A DNA stretch of 13,046 nucleotides from positions 1 through 13,046 of the forward strand of contig JBLGBS010000022.1 in assembly GCA_047617985.1 (NCBI GenBank), written 5' to 3'. The stretch's first letter is position 1. Each line of letters begins with the position of its first letter. The position numbers and the translations under genes were made by a program. Below, one piece after another: positions 6,967-13,046 of this stretch. The notes beneath the pieces are model-generated. The model was not told the origin of the DNA. It searched no databases and was given only the letters and a program-made list of their open reading frames with translations. This DNA comes from SW-4-43-9 sp047617985. Its GTDB lineage: Archaea > Nanohalarchaeota > Nanosalinia > Nanosalinales > Nanosalinaceae.

Positions 6967-7707
6967 TTATCTGAATAATTTTCTCGCGTTTTCAGTGGTT
7001 GCCTCAACCACTTCCTGTTTTTCCAGATCTTTTATTTCGGCGATCTTCTCCGCGCTTTCATGCACGTTTACTGGTTCGTTGCGGTTTCCACGGTAAAGGA
7101 AAGGAGAGTCAGTTTCCAGCAGTATATCGCTGACCGGTACTGCTTCAGCTATGCTCTGAACCCTGTTCGAGTACAGAACCTGTGTGGTTACGCCGATCTT
7201 GATACCTTTCTCAGCTGATTTTTCCGCTAGCTCAGGGGTTCCGTTGAAGCAGTGGAACATTATCTCAGAGAGGTTGTACCCTTGAACTATATCGAAGACT
7301 TTCTTTTCGGCTTCCCGGGAGTGGATTACTACCGGTTTCTCCAGTTCCTCCGCCAGCTCCAGCATCTCTCTGAAAACTTTTTCCTGCCTCTCCCTGAGTT
7401 TGGTGTTTTTGACGTGATGGTGATCGAGGCCTATCTCTCCTATAGCAGGGGGATTTTCTTCACGTATTAACTGTTTTATCTGCTCCAGCTCATCAAAATT
7501 ATCGGTGTAAGTTGGATGAAGGCCGAGATTCGGTACAACAAATTCAGGATATTTCTCGCTGAGCTCCAGGACTTTCTGGTTCCTCTCCATACTACTTCCG
7601 GCGTTGACCACAAATTCAAGCTTTTCTTTGCTACTCTCTACAACCTCCTCTCTGTCCTCATCGAATCTTTCAAAATCCAGGTGGCAGTGGCTGTCAACAG
7701 GTTTCAT
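6967..7707 (-). CDS. TatD-family metal-dependent hydrolase (putative DNase)
   Basis: The 246-residue length and motif order are those of TatD. DSHCHLDF gives H7 and H9; then NLGLHP (59-65), IGEIGLDHHH (E91 bridging the metals), PVVIHSR (H129), MFHCFNG (H152) and ILLETDSPFL (D200), followed by NRNEP (209-212). This is a TIM-barrel amidohydrolase-superfamily enzyme with all the expected metal ligands. Characterised TatD proteins are cytoplasmic nucleases, including 3'-5' exonuclease activity on DNA, with suggested roles in repair and nucleic-acid turnover. The ATG overlaps the TGA of the preceding 89-residue gene (ATGA), so the pair is translationally coupled. The residue after the GLD motif is His, where many relatives have Tyr/Phe; this varies in the family. 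The exact substrate is not predictable. Confidence 0.93.
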   Translation of the reverse strand: MKPVDSHCHLDFERFDEDREEVVESSKEKLEFVVNAGSSMERNQKVLELSEKYPEFVVPNLGLHPTYTDNFDELEQIKQLIREENPPAIGEIGLDHHHVKNTKLRERQEKVFREMLELAEELEKPVVIHSREAEKKVFDIVQGYNLSEIMFHCFNGTPELAEKSAEKGIKIGVTTQVLYSNRVQSIAEAVPVSDILLETDSPFLYRGNRNEPVNVHESAEKIAEIKDLEKQEVVEATTENARKLFR

Positions 7708-7973
7708 GGCATTTTATTCTCGTTATCAGAAGATAGAAGCTCTTCTATAGGCTTAGTAGTCCTTAAAACTCCTCTGTGTTTGTTTGCTGGCTGGTACTCG
7801 GCTTTTTCATCGCCTATGATCATAGATGTGACGTTGGAAGGCATCTGGGTCTGTATTGCCGTTCCCAAAACGCTGTATTTATGTCGGTAGTCTTCTACCT
7901 TTGTTTCGCCATCGTATTTTAGCTCATCTGATCCTAATTTTATACTATATAGAATTTTCAGGTCTTCAGTCAT
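7704..7973 (-). CDS. Small conserved-looking protein of unknown function, 89 residues
   Basis: The protein begins MTEDLKILYSIKLGSDELKY and continues as alternating polar/hydrophobic sequence (YSVLGTAIQTQMPSNVTSMI) that reads as a small beta-rich or alpha/beta domain, then a charged tail. There is no Cys, membrane span or recognised motif. The start is placed at ATG 7973-7971 because an AT-rich promoter-like region lies 24-40 bases upstream. The gene overlaps the TatD start by four bases, so it is the first gene of a two-gene unit. It may be an accessory to the nuclease, but that is contextual inference only. I do not recognise the family. Confidence 0.7.
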   Translation of the reverse strand: MTEDLKILYSIKLGSDELKYDGETKVEDYRHKYSVLGTAIQTQMPSNVTSMIIGDEKAEYQPANKHRGVLRTTKPIEELLSSDNENKMP

Positions 7974-7993
7974 TTATCTCTCTAAGGTAGTCT

Positions 7994-8015
7994 GTTTTAT
8001 TGAATTTTATTTATC
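7994..8015 (-). promoter_or_regulatory. AT-rich promoter region upstream of the 89-residue protein / TatD unit
   Basis: The minus strand reads AGATAAATAAAATTCAATAA across this stretch, located 21-42 bases before the ATG at 7973 and directly after the stop of the methionine adenosyltransferase gene. It holds two overlapping TATA-like cores (ATAAATAAAA and AATAAAAC). Which is used cannot be told. No stem-loop with a T tract is seen here, so termination of the upstream operon is not visible. Confidence 0.35.
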
Positions 8016-8023
8016 TTTGTGAG

Positions 8024-9160
8024 TTAGAAAGTCGATATTTCGCCTTCAACCACTTTCTCGGTTATCTTCCTAATCATATCAAGATTTCTCTCAACTATCT
8101 GGTTTACATCTTTCTGGTTTGCTTTTGTCTCGACCTCAACTTTCTTCGGCTGGTCGATCCGTGTTCCGATTTCGGACAGCATCTTCACCTGTGCGAACTC
8201 TCCTGTTTCTGCATGAATCTCTTTTGCGATTTCCCTTGAGGCTAGGTTGTATATCTTCCCGACATGGGTAACAGGATTTTTTCCGGATGCAGCTTCCATT
8301 GACATGGATCTGTGCGGTGTGATTAAACCGCTGGTTCTGTTGCCTCGTCCAACGCTTCCGTCATCTCCCATCTCCGCTGATGTACCCGTCACTGTCAGAT
8401 AAACTGAATCGTCTTCGTAGCTGTCAGCTGTGTTGACGTTTACTTCGGTTTCCAGGCCTGTTACTTTTTCGCCGAACTGTCGGGAGGTATTCCGGACTTT
8501 TTCGATCACCTCTCTATACTCCTCCATACCTGAAACTCTCGAGCCTATAACTGCTGATGCAACGGTCAGCTCGAGCTTTCCCTCGTTTCTCAGCCCCATG
8601 ACTTTGATATCCTCTCCTACCGCTTCTATCTCCAGTAATTTTTCTTCAAGGTTTCTGACCGCTTTCTCAGTATCAGAGTAGGGTGCGTGGCCGACGCCGA
8701 AACTGGTATCGTTTGAAAGCGGGATATCTCTCTCGTAGACTGATTTCAGGTCTGTGGAGGTCTCTCCGATCCTTGAGTCGAATTCGATATGATCCGGTGA
8801 GAGAAGCTTGAAATTATTCTTAATGTAGTTTCTGGCGGTTTCCAGCGCAACCTGGTCTACCGGTATTTCCTCATCTTTAAACTGTTTTGTAGCCCTTCCT
8901 GCCAGAAGAATGTAGATAGGTTCAGTTACTTCTCCACCGCCAAATTCCGGTCTGCTTGAGCCCGCGACCAGCTGAACCTCGTCAGTGTTGTGGTGAAGGA
9001 TTTCTCCGGTTCTGTCCCGGTACTCCTGGCAGAGCGCTCTGGAAATTGATTCCGCTAAACCATCTGAAATCGAGTCAGGGTGGCCGATACCTTTCCTCTC
9101 CACAAGTTCGACATCTCTTTTCTCGACAGGATCCTGTGTGCGGTCGATTGATATGTTCAT
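8024..9160 (-). CDS. mat: S-adenosylmethionine synthase, archaeal type
   Basis: The enzyme makes S-adenosylmethionine from methionine and ATP, the main cytoplasmic methyl donor. Taking ATG 9160 as start gives 378 residues, close to the usual 400 for archaeal MAT. Family-specific motifs are ELVERKGIGHPDSISDGLAE near the N-terminus, FGVGHAPYSDTE in the middle, and the long conserved run from GTSAEMGDDGSVGRGNR through LITPHRSMSMEAASGKNP to HVGKIYNLASREIA. These are typical of the archaeal family and unlike bacterial MetK. An upstream in-frame ATG at 9184 would add eight residues and overlap dcd by 20 bases. The 9160 start is preferred because it follows the dcd stop by four bases and begins just before the conserved strand. 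The mat gene has no separate promoter and is probably co-transcribed with dcd. Confidence 0.95.
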   Translation of the reverse strand: MNISIDRTQDPVEKRDVELVERKGIGHPDSISDGLAESISRALCQEYRDRTGEILHHNTDEVQLVAGSSRPEFGGGEVTEPIYILLAGRATKQFKDEEIPVDQVALETARNYIKNNFKLLSPDHIEFDSRIGETSTDLKSVYERDIPLSNDTSFGVGHAPYSDTEKAVRNLEEKLLEIEAVGEDIKVMGLRNEGKLELTVASAVIGSRVSGMEEYREVIEKVRNTSRQFGEKVTGLETEVNVNTADSYEDDSVYLTVTGTSAEMGDDGSVGRGNRTSGLITPHRSMSMEAASGKNPVTHVGKIYNLASREIAKEIHAETGEFAQVKMLSEIGTRIDQPKKVEVETKANQKDVNQIVERNLDMIRKITEKVVEGEISTF

Positions 9161-9164
9161 GGTA

Positions 9165-11177
9165 TCAGCGCTTTTCCTCACCAAGTCTTGAACCGGTTGC
9201 TCCTGTCTGACCCATGTATTTGGAGTCCTTTTTCTCGCCGTACGGGTTTTCCGCCTCGCTTGTCATTGTCTCAAAGACCACCTGGCAGACCCTATCCTCC
9301 GGGTAAAGTTTTACCGGGGCGTTTCCAAGGTTCTGCATTTCCAGTGTGATATCGCCTTCGAATCCTGGGTCACAGTAACCGGCGGTATTGCTTAGGAATA
9401 TCCCTCCATGGCCGCCGAGGAAGTTCTCGATTTTCTTACCGTCGGGTTGGACTTCAAGATCGTAGTTTGGCTGTTTTTCGGCGATTTTCTCTACCTTTTC
9501 CACTCTGTCAAAGAGAAGGTCGGAGTTTGCCAGATTTACAAGTTTTTCTGCCTTCTCCTGAGCTTCATCGTTTTCCGCTCTGCCGGAGTAGTATTCAGCG
9601 ATCTTCTGGAGTTTTCTTCGTTTAACTGTATCGTATTCCCTGTTTTCCAGGTTGGAAATACTTGACTTTGACTTGTATCCCAGTTCATTTGCGGCTTCTT
9701 TCATTGTAATTCCAATCTCTTCTCTTAATTCTGTCAGCAGTCCTGAGGGGGTTGGAATTCCCTGAAGAAGTTTGTGTGGTTCGTCTCGGATTTCAAGTCT
9801 GTATTCGTTTCTTCCGTCATCTCTCTGTCTGTAGGTCGTGCTACAGGTTTTGCCGAGCATTGAACATAGATAGGAGATATCGCTTGCGAGTTCTTTGCTT
9901 GATGTGTAATACTCGACTCGATCACCTCTCACAGAGGCATCACCGTCGATCAATCCCTGGTAAAGCTCTTCAAGGCATTTCTCGGGCATGTTGAGGAGCT
10001 CGTCTCCGATCCTCTTATCTGCGAGTTCGAGTTTCTCAAATATCCTAGAAAAAATTGCAGAGTTGACGGTTAGACGATTGCACCCCGTCTCATCTTTCCG
10101 CTCGTAGAACCCGACGTCGAACTGTTCAAAGTAATTCTTGACCTTGTCGAGATAGTTCTCATTCCTGTTTGAAAACATTAGCTGTTTTCTTCGTTGCCAT
10201 CCTTCTGCTAGGAACAGCCCTGCCGTGTATGCAAACTCCGGGGTTAGCTCAAGCTCTCTCTGCAGTTCGACATTGCTCTGTTTGAAGGATAGCAGAACTT
10301 CAGAACCGAGCTGTGAGGTCTTGACAGATTCAAGTGGTGCTGTATCTTTTTCTCGGTAGTATGAAGCCATATCAGGATTGCTGATCTCTGCCTTCTCAAT
10401 GATCCCTGTATCCGATACCATGATATCTCCATCATTGCCGGTTCCAGAAAGAAGCTCCGTTAGGTCAATCTCGGGAACTCCTTCAGAGGTCTCTATTTTC
10501 CGCGGTATAGCTACTCTCTCACCTTCCACGTTCTGAGTTTTTACCTTTTCAATATCCCCTTTAGGGTTTACTGTGAACAGGTTATGATCCTCTGTAATTC
10601 GGACTTCTCTTCCTTTCTCAGTCTTGACTCTATAGATATCCTTAGGAGGGTTCTCGATAAAGTCCGTTATCCTGTGCTTGCTGACCTCCTTTGTCTCCGG
10701 GTTAAAGGAGACTGCCTTTCCCTCTATTTCCTCCTCTACGATCTCCCCGATTTCAAGGAATCGGTAACCGTATTCTTCGTTCCAGTGCAGGATTTTCTCG
10801 TCATAAGGAAGTGATGCGTGCACGATTATTCCGAGCCTTCCGTAACTGCTTCTACCCTCGACTCTTGCGACAAGGTTGTTAGGAATATTTAGTGTTTCCA
10901 GGGTTCCTCCAAGAATAAATTCTCCGGGATGGATGACCACTCCTTCCTCCGCGGAATGCTTCTCTGTCTCGATAAAATTGTTGTACCTCTCCATGTTCTT
11001 GGTGTCAATCTTCTCGATCTTCCGGGTGTTCAGAATACCGAATTCGTAGCCCAGTCTTAGATCGTAGGAGGAGGGGCCCATCTGGAGGTCATGGTTGAGT
11101 TCCGGGCCTTCTTTGACTTCTACCGCGTTTTTCTTATCTATTATTTTTCTGAGATCCTTGTCTGAAAGTATGGCCAT
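9165..11177 (-). CDS. dcd: dCTP deaminase precursor interrupted by an intein
   Basis: The 670-residue precursor contains a normal dCTP deaminase of 194 residues once the intein is removed. The N-extein (1-121) begins MAILSDKDLRKI and carries MGPSSYDLRLG, HPGEFILG and RVEGRSSYGRLGIIVHA. The C-extein (598-670) begins TAGYCDPGFEGDITLEM, with E in ITLEM the likely catalytic glutamate, and continues with KLYPEDRVCQVVF and YMGQTGATGS. The enzyme deaminates dCTP to dUTP for thymidylate synthesis; some archaeal members also hydrolyse dUTP to dUMP, and this sequence alone does not settle which. The extein resembles haloarchaeal versions (SKYMGQ, NPYGEKK). Splicing must occur for activity, because the intein separates the substrate-binding segment from the catalytic glutamate. 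Start ATG 11177 has an AT-rich box 29 bases upstream. The mat gene follows after four bases. Confidence 0.95.
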   Translation of the reverse strand: MAILSDKDLRKIIDKKNAVEVKEGPELNHDLQMGPSSYDLRLGYEFGILNTRKIEKIDTKNMERYNNFIETEKHSAEEGVVIHPGEFILGGTLETLNIPNNLVARVEGRSSYGRLGIIVHASLPYDEKILHWNEEYGYRFLEIGEIVEEEIEGKAVSFNPETKEVSKHRITDFIENPPKDIYRVKTEKGREVRITEDHNLFTVNPKGDIEKVKTQNVEGERVAIPRKIETSEGVPEIDLTELLSGTGNDGDIMVSDTGIIEKAEISNPDMASYYREKDTAPLESVKTSQLGSEVLLSFKQSNVELQRELELTPEFAYTAGLFLAEGWQRRKQLMFSNRNENYLDKVKNYFEQFDVGFYERKDETGCNRLTVNSAIFSRIFEKLELADKRIGDELLNMPEKCLEELYQGLIDGDASVRGDRVEYYTSSKELASDISYLCSMLGKTCSTTYRQRDDGRNEYRLEIRDEPHKLLQGIPTPSGLLTELREEIGITMKEAANELGYKSKSSISNLENREYDTVKRRKLQKIAEYYSGRAENDEAQEKAEKLVNLANSDLLFDRVEKVEKIAEKQPNYDLEVQPDGKKIENFLGGHGGIFLSNTAGYCDPGFEGDITLEMQNLGNAPVKLYPEDRVCQVVFETMTSEAENPYGEKKDSKYMGQTGATGSRLGEEKR
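9387..10814 (-). mobile_element. Intein with LAGLIDADG homing endonuclease and embedded HTH, in dCTP deaminase
   Basis: Residues 122-597 (476 aa) break the conserved VHA/TAGYCDPG segment of dCTP deaminase. Block A begins SLPYDEKIL with Ser as first nucleophile; block B is RITEDHNLF (T195, H198); block F is NYDLEV (571-576); block G ends GGIFLSN with N597 as the cyclising Asn, followed by Thr+1. The endonuclease has two dodecapeptides: AYTAGLFLAEGW (316-327) and LYQGLIDGDAS (405-415). The first has Glu where the catalytic Asp is common; the second keeps D413. A helix-turn-helix-like segment occupies about 478-530. The penultimate residue is Ser596 rather than His, and block F has ENF rather than HNF. 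Both are tolerated in some inteins. The frame is intact throughout, so splicing and possibly homing look functional. Boundaries fit exactly: joining A121 to T598 restores the family consensus. Confidence 0.93.
9588..9746 (-). other. XRE-like helix-turn-helix segment inside the intein
   Basis: Residues about 478-530 of the dcd precursor read LLTELREEIGITMKEAANEL, then GYKSKSSISNLENREYDTV and a third helix ending LQKIAEYY. This is the layout of XRE/Cro-type HTH domains (a long first helix, an ITMKEAANELG-like turn, a recognition helix SSISNLENRE, then an RKLQKIAEY helix). It lies after the second LAGLIDADG motif and before block F. A role in target-DNA binding or self-repression is inference. 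Confidence 0.6.
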
Positions 11178-11201
11178 ACGGTTCAGGATTCCCCAGCAGT
11201 T

Positions 11202-11210
11202 CTTTTATTC
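11202..11210. promoter_or_regulatory. Shared AT-rich TATA-like element between dcd and the divergent metallopeptidase gene
   Basis: The 55-base divergent gap has one AT-rich core, CTTTTATTC on the plus strand (GAATAAAAG on the minus). Its centre at about 11206 is 29 bases from the dcd ATG (11177) and 27 bases from the peptidase ATG (11233). Both spacings fit leaderless transcription, so one element may support both directions. No Shine-Dalgarno is seen before either gene. Confidence 0.45.
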
Positions 11211-11232
11211 CTTCCCCGCACAATCTTGTAAC

Positions 11233-12702
11233 ATGAGAAAGACTCTAACCCTCCTAGTTTTTGCAGTACTTTTCGCAGTTTCTGCGTCCGCCGAGATCCA
11301 GTACCAGGGATCGATGAACCAGGAAGAAGTAGTAATGAATACTTCGATACAGCTGGAGTGTGATGATCCATGCCCGGTTTCGCGGTGGAGCCTGAGCTGG
11401 AATCTTCCGGAGAACGCTGAGATAATCGAGATACGTGACAGCCTGGGTGAGATAGACAACTATGACCGGACAGGGAGAACTGTAAGCTTCACCACCAACA
11501 GGGATGAACGTTACGAGGAAACTGTTAGAATCCGGTTCAGAGTGGAGGAACCAGCCGAGGAGATCTACGACGGCCTTTATTATCGAAAGATGTCGGTTCC
11601 CAGCTTCAGGGGGGAGACAACAACGGGAAGAATACAGGTCGAAAACCTTGTATCCGGAAAGGTCGGTTTCGGTTTTCAGAGCTCTTTTGTAGATGAAGAG
11701 TTCCGGTTCTCAGGTGAAGGCCCAACCAATATCCGTGTCAACTTCGGTGAAGGGGAGCAGACCCGATACTACGAGTTCTTCGGTGATGACCGAGACAACT
11801 CCTCTGAGGCATACGAGCTTTCAATCGGTACAACCGGGCTTGTGCAGAACTTCGAGCGTTTCCCTGTAGCGGTTATGGATAACCGGACATACAACGAGAA
11901 AGTTAACCGGTGGAGCTCAGGAGAATACGTTTCAGGGGCTATATCTCTACGGGATGATCTCGGGAATGACTACCTCCCGGTTCTCGCGCATGAAACCGTT
12001 CACGGTTTGAACGATAAATTTCTCAGCTGGGATCAAACCGACTCTACATACCTGGATGAAGGCGTTGCGGAACACGCCGAATACCTGATGAAGAAAAAGC
12101 TGTACAGAAACGGGAGAGTGGAAACAGGTACGAGAGAGGTGTTTGGAGAGGAGAAAGAGTACAGGGTAGAGGAACAGGATGGAACATATATCTACACGCT
12201 CAGACCGCAGGGAGATCGAGAACGTTTATGGAGATACTACCAGGATGATAGAGAGTTTATGGAATCCTGGAATCCGCGTCAGTCTGAAGAAGCCCGGGAG
12301 TTTGGGTACGCTTACTCCGAGCTCCTGATCAAGTACTACGTTGTCAACAATGGAACGGTAAGAGATCTTTACTCGAATATAGCTATGACTGAAAGAGTGG
12401 AAGACCCAGAGCAGAAATGGGAGGCGCTCTCGGAGCACATGGTAATGGAGCCGTGCAATTTTGATTCACGTGAAAGATTTGACAGCTGTCTGGATAGTAT
12501 AAACGATTACAGCTATCCTGTCTACACAGCTACGCCTGATCGATCCCGCTCCCAGCTCGAATTCAAAGAGATAAAGGTTCCAAACAGGACAGAAAACAGT
12601 CAGAAACTGGAGCAGCAGGTCGAAAATACAACTGTGACTTTCCAGCAGTTCCTGAAAGGATTTTTCGAATACCTGGCTTCGCTGATTGGAGGTGGAGAAT
12701 AA
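11233..12702 (+). CDS. Exported zinc metallopeptidase, peptidase-MA-like gluzincin
   Basis: From ATG 11233 the product has 489 residues and opens with a clear Sec signal peptide: MRKTLT, a hydrophobic core to about residue 17, and a likely cut after SASA at residue 20. Residues 21-200 are beta-rich with a close Cys pair (C43, C47). The catalytic core is HETVHGLNDKF (H253, E254, H257), with STYLDEGVAEHAEYL 19 residues later supplying E276 as third zinc ligand. This is the pattern of gluzincin/peptidase-MA proteins. The C-terminal part has a second Cys pair (EPCNF and DSCLD) and ends in an amphipathic segment (FLKGFFEYLASLI) that could sit on the membrane. Several N-x-S/T sites suggest a glycosylated surface protein. 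An in-frame ATG 138 bases upstream lies inside dcd and is rejected. A DedA-family gene follows at once. Confidence 0.85.
   Translation: MRKTLTLLVFAVLFAVSASAEIQYQGSMNQEEVVMNTSIQLECDDPCPVSRWSLSWNLPENAEIIEIRDSLGEIDNYDRTGRTVSFTTNRDERYEETVRIRFRVEEPAEEIYDGLYYRKMSVPSFRGETTTGRIQVENLVSGKVGFGFQSSFVDEEFRFSGEGPTNIRVNFGEGEQTRYYEFFGDDRDNSSEAYELSIGTTGLVQNFERFPVAVMDNRTYNEKVNRWSSGEYVSGAISLRDDLGNDYLPVLAHETVHGLNDKFLSWDQTDSTYLDEGVAEHAEYLMKKKLYRNGRVETGTREVFGEEKEYRVEEQDGTYIYTLRPQGDRERLWRYYQDDREFMESWNPRQSEEAREFGYAYSELLIKYYVVNNGTVRDLYSNIAMTERVEDPEQKWEALSEHMVMEPCNFDSRERFDSCLDSINDYSYPVYTATPDRSRSQLEFKEIKVPNRTENSQKLEQQVENTTVTFQQFLKGFFEYLASLIGGGE
12688..12694 (+). promoter_or_regulatory. Strong Shine-Dalgarno GGAGGTG fixing a TTG start
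   Basis: GGAGGTG lies within the last codons of the metallopeptidase gene and nine bases before TTG 12704-12706. It is the strongest ribosome-binding site in the window. It fits a gene inside a polycistronic mRNA, in contrast to the leaderless starts of promoter-proximal genes here. Confidence 0.7.
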
Positions 12703-12703
12703 A

Positions 12704-13046
12704 TTGTTTGAAGAACTGGGAGTTACTTTGATCCAACTGATCTCGGAGAATGGGATTGCAGCGGTTATGCTGGGGATGGTTATAGAAGAAGTTATAGTTC
12801 CGATTCCTTCACCGGTTATTCCGATGGCTGCCGGTGCAATTCTTATAGAGTCAACTACTTTCATTGGAGCGGTTTTCGAGGCGTTTTTCTATATAGCCTT
12901 ACCTGCTTCGATCGCATCGGTTATCAGCTCCTATTTTGTCTTTTTGATAGCGTTCTACGGCGGTAAACCGGTTATCCAGAGATACGGGAAGTGGCTGGAT
13001 CTGAGCTGGGAGGATGTCCAGAAATTTGAGGAACATTTCGACTCCG
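12704..13046 (+). CDS. DedA/VTT-family membrane protein, N-terminal part; 3' end beyond window
   Basis: An open frame starting at TTG 12704 continues for 114 codons to the window edge. Residues 1-20 form an amphipathic helix (LFEELGVTLIQLISENG). Then come AAVMLGMVIEEVIVPIPSPV, the DedA re-entrant region with its conserved acidic residue and prolines, and hydrophobic segments to about 80. The DedA hallmark follows: FYGGKPVIQRYGKWLDLSWE and DVQKFEEHF. DedA proteins are inner-membrane proteins; several bacterial members act in lipid carrier recycling and membrane homeostasis, while archaeal functions are inferred. The start is chosen from the GGAGGTG site nine bases upstream; the first ATG in frame would remove the N-terminal helix. 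The gene lies two bases after the peptidase stop-codon end, so the two form an operon. Confidence 0.88.
   Translation, partial: MFEELGVTLIQLISENGIAAVMLGMVIEEVIVPIPSPVIPMAAGAILIESTTFIGAVFEAFFYIALPASIASVISSYFVFLIAFYGGKPVIQRYGKWLDLSWEDVQKFEEHFDS

Noticed and set aside
9161..9184. Longer methionine adenosyltransferase start at 9184
   Set aside because: It would overlap dcd by 20 bases and add eight residues (MVRKSADT) before the usual N-terminal strand. It remains possible but is less likely than 9160.
11095..11232. In-frame extension of the metallopeptidase to an upstream ATG
   Set aside because: The extra 46 residues lie within the dcd coding region and would bury the signal peptide. The start at 11233 gives a normal signal peptide and suitable promoter spacing.
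12466..12864. A 132-codon minus-strand frame across the peptidase/DedA junction
   Set aside because: It is antisense to two genes with recognisable motifs, and the sequence has the repetitive look of a reverse-strand shadow.
1..13046. tRNA, rRNA, CRISPR arrays, insertion sequences or phage genes
   Set aside because: No cloverleaf-like segment, repeat-spacer pattern, transposase motif or phage structural gene was recognised on either strand. The only mobile element is the intein.

Overview
The window looks like part of a small, acidic archaeal genome, most likely a DPANN archaeon of the Nanohaloarchaeota or a close halophilic relative. The support is: an archaeal-type methionine adenosyltransferase; a dCTP deaminase whose exteins resemble haloarchaeal ones; proteins rich in Asp and Glu; about 40-50% G+C in hand-counted lines; very tight gene packing; and TATA-like boxes 25-32 bases upstream of start codons, as expected for leaderless archaeal mRNAs. 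The lineage is an inference, since no rRNA or other marker gene is present.

Region 1 (1-5301, minus strand) is a three-gene run of poorly known proteins. In transcription order it holds a 563-residue coiled-coil protein (GTG start), then one base later an 828-residue protein that reads as an endonuclease IV/xylose-isomerase-like TIM barrel interrupted by a very large insertion, then a Pol-beta-superfamily nucleotidyltransferase with a long helical tail. The last gene has its own promoter and runs off the left edge. This is the least explained part of the window.

Region 2 (5384-6122, plus strand) holds a disordered Ser/Gly/Asn/Gln-rich protein and a coupled 52-residue acidic protein. Region 3 (6119-6913, minus) holds a NYN/PIN-like nuclease and a small membrane protein; its last stop codon overlaps the stop of region 2. 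Region 4 (6967-7973, minus) holds an 89-residue unknown protein and a TatD-family hydrolase, overlapping by ATGA.

Region 5 (8024-11177, minus) is a dcd-mat operon. The dcd gene carries a 476-residue intein inserted in the conserved VHA/TAG active-site segment. The intein has a two-motif LAGLIDADG endonuclease, an embedded XRE-like helix-turn-helix, and a Ser in place of the usual penultimate His. Region 6 (11233-13046, plus) is divergent from dcd, apparently sharing one AT-rich promoter element. It encodes an exported HExxH metallopeptidase followed by a DedA-family membrane protein that starts with TTG behind a strong Shine-Dalgarno and runs off the right edge.

No tRNA, rRNA, CRISPR array, insertion sequence or gene-free stretch above 300 bases was seen. 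Coding density is near total, and the longest intergenic gap is about 80 bases.
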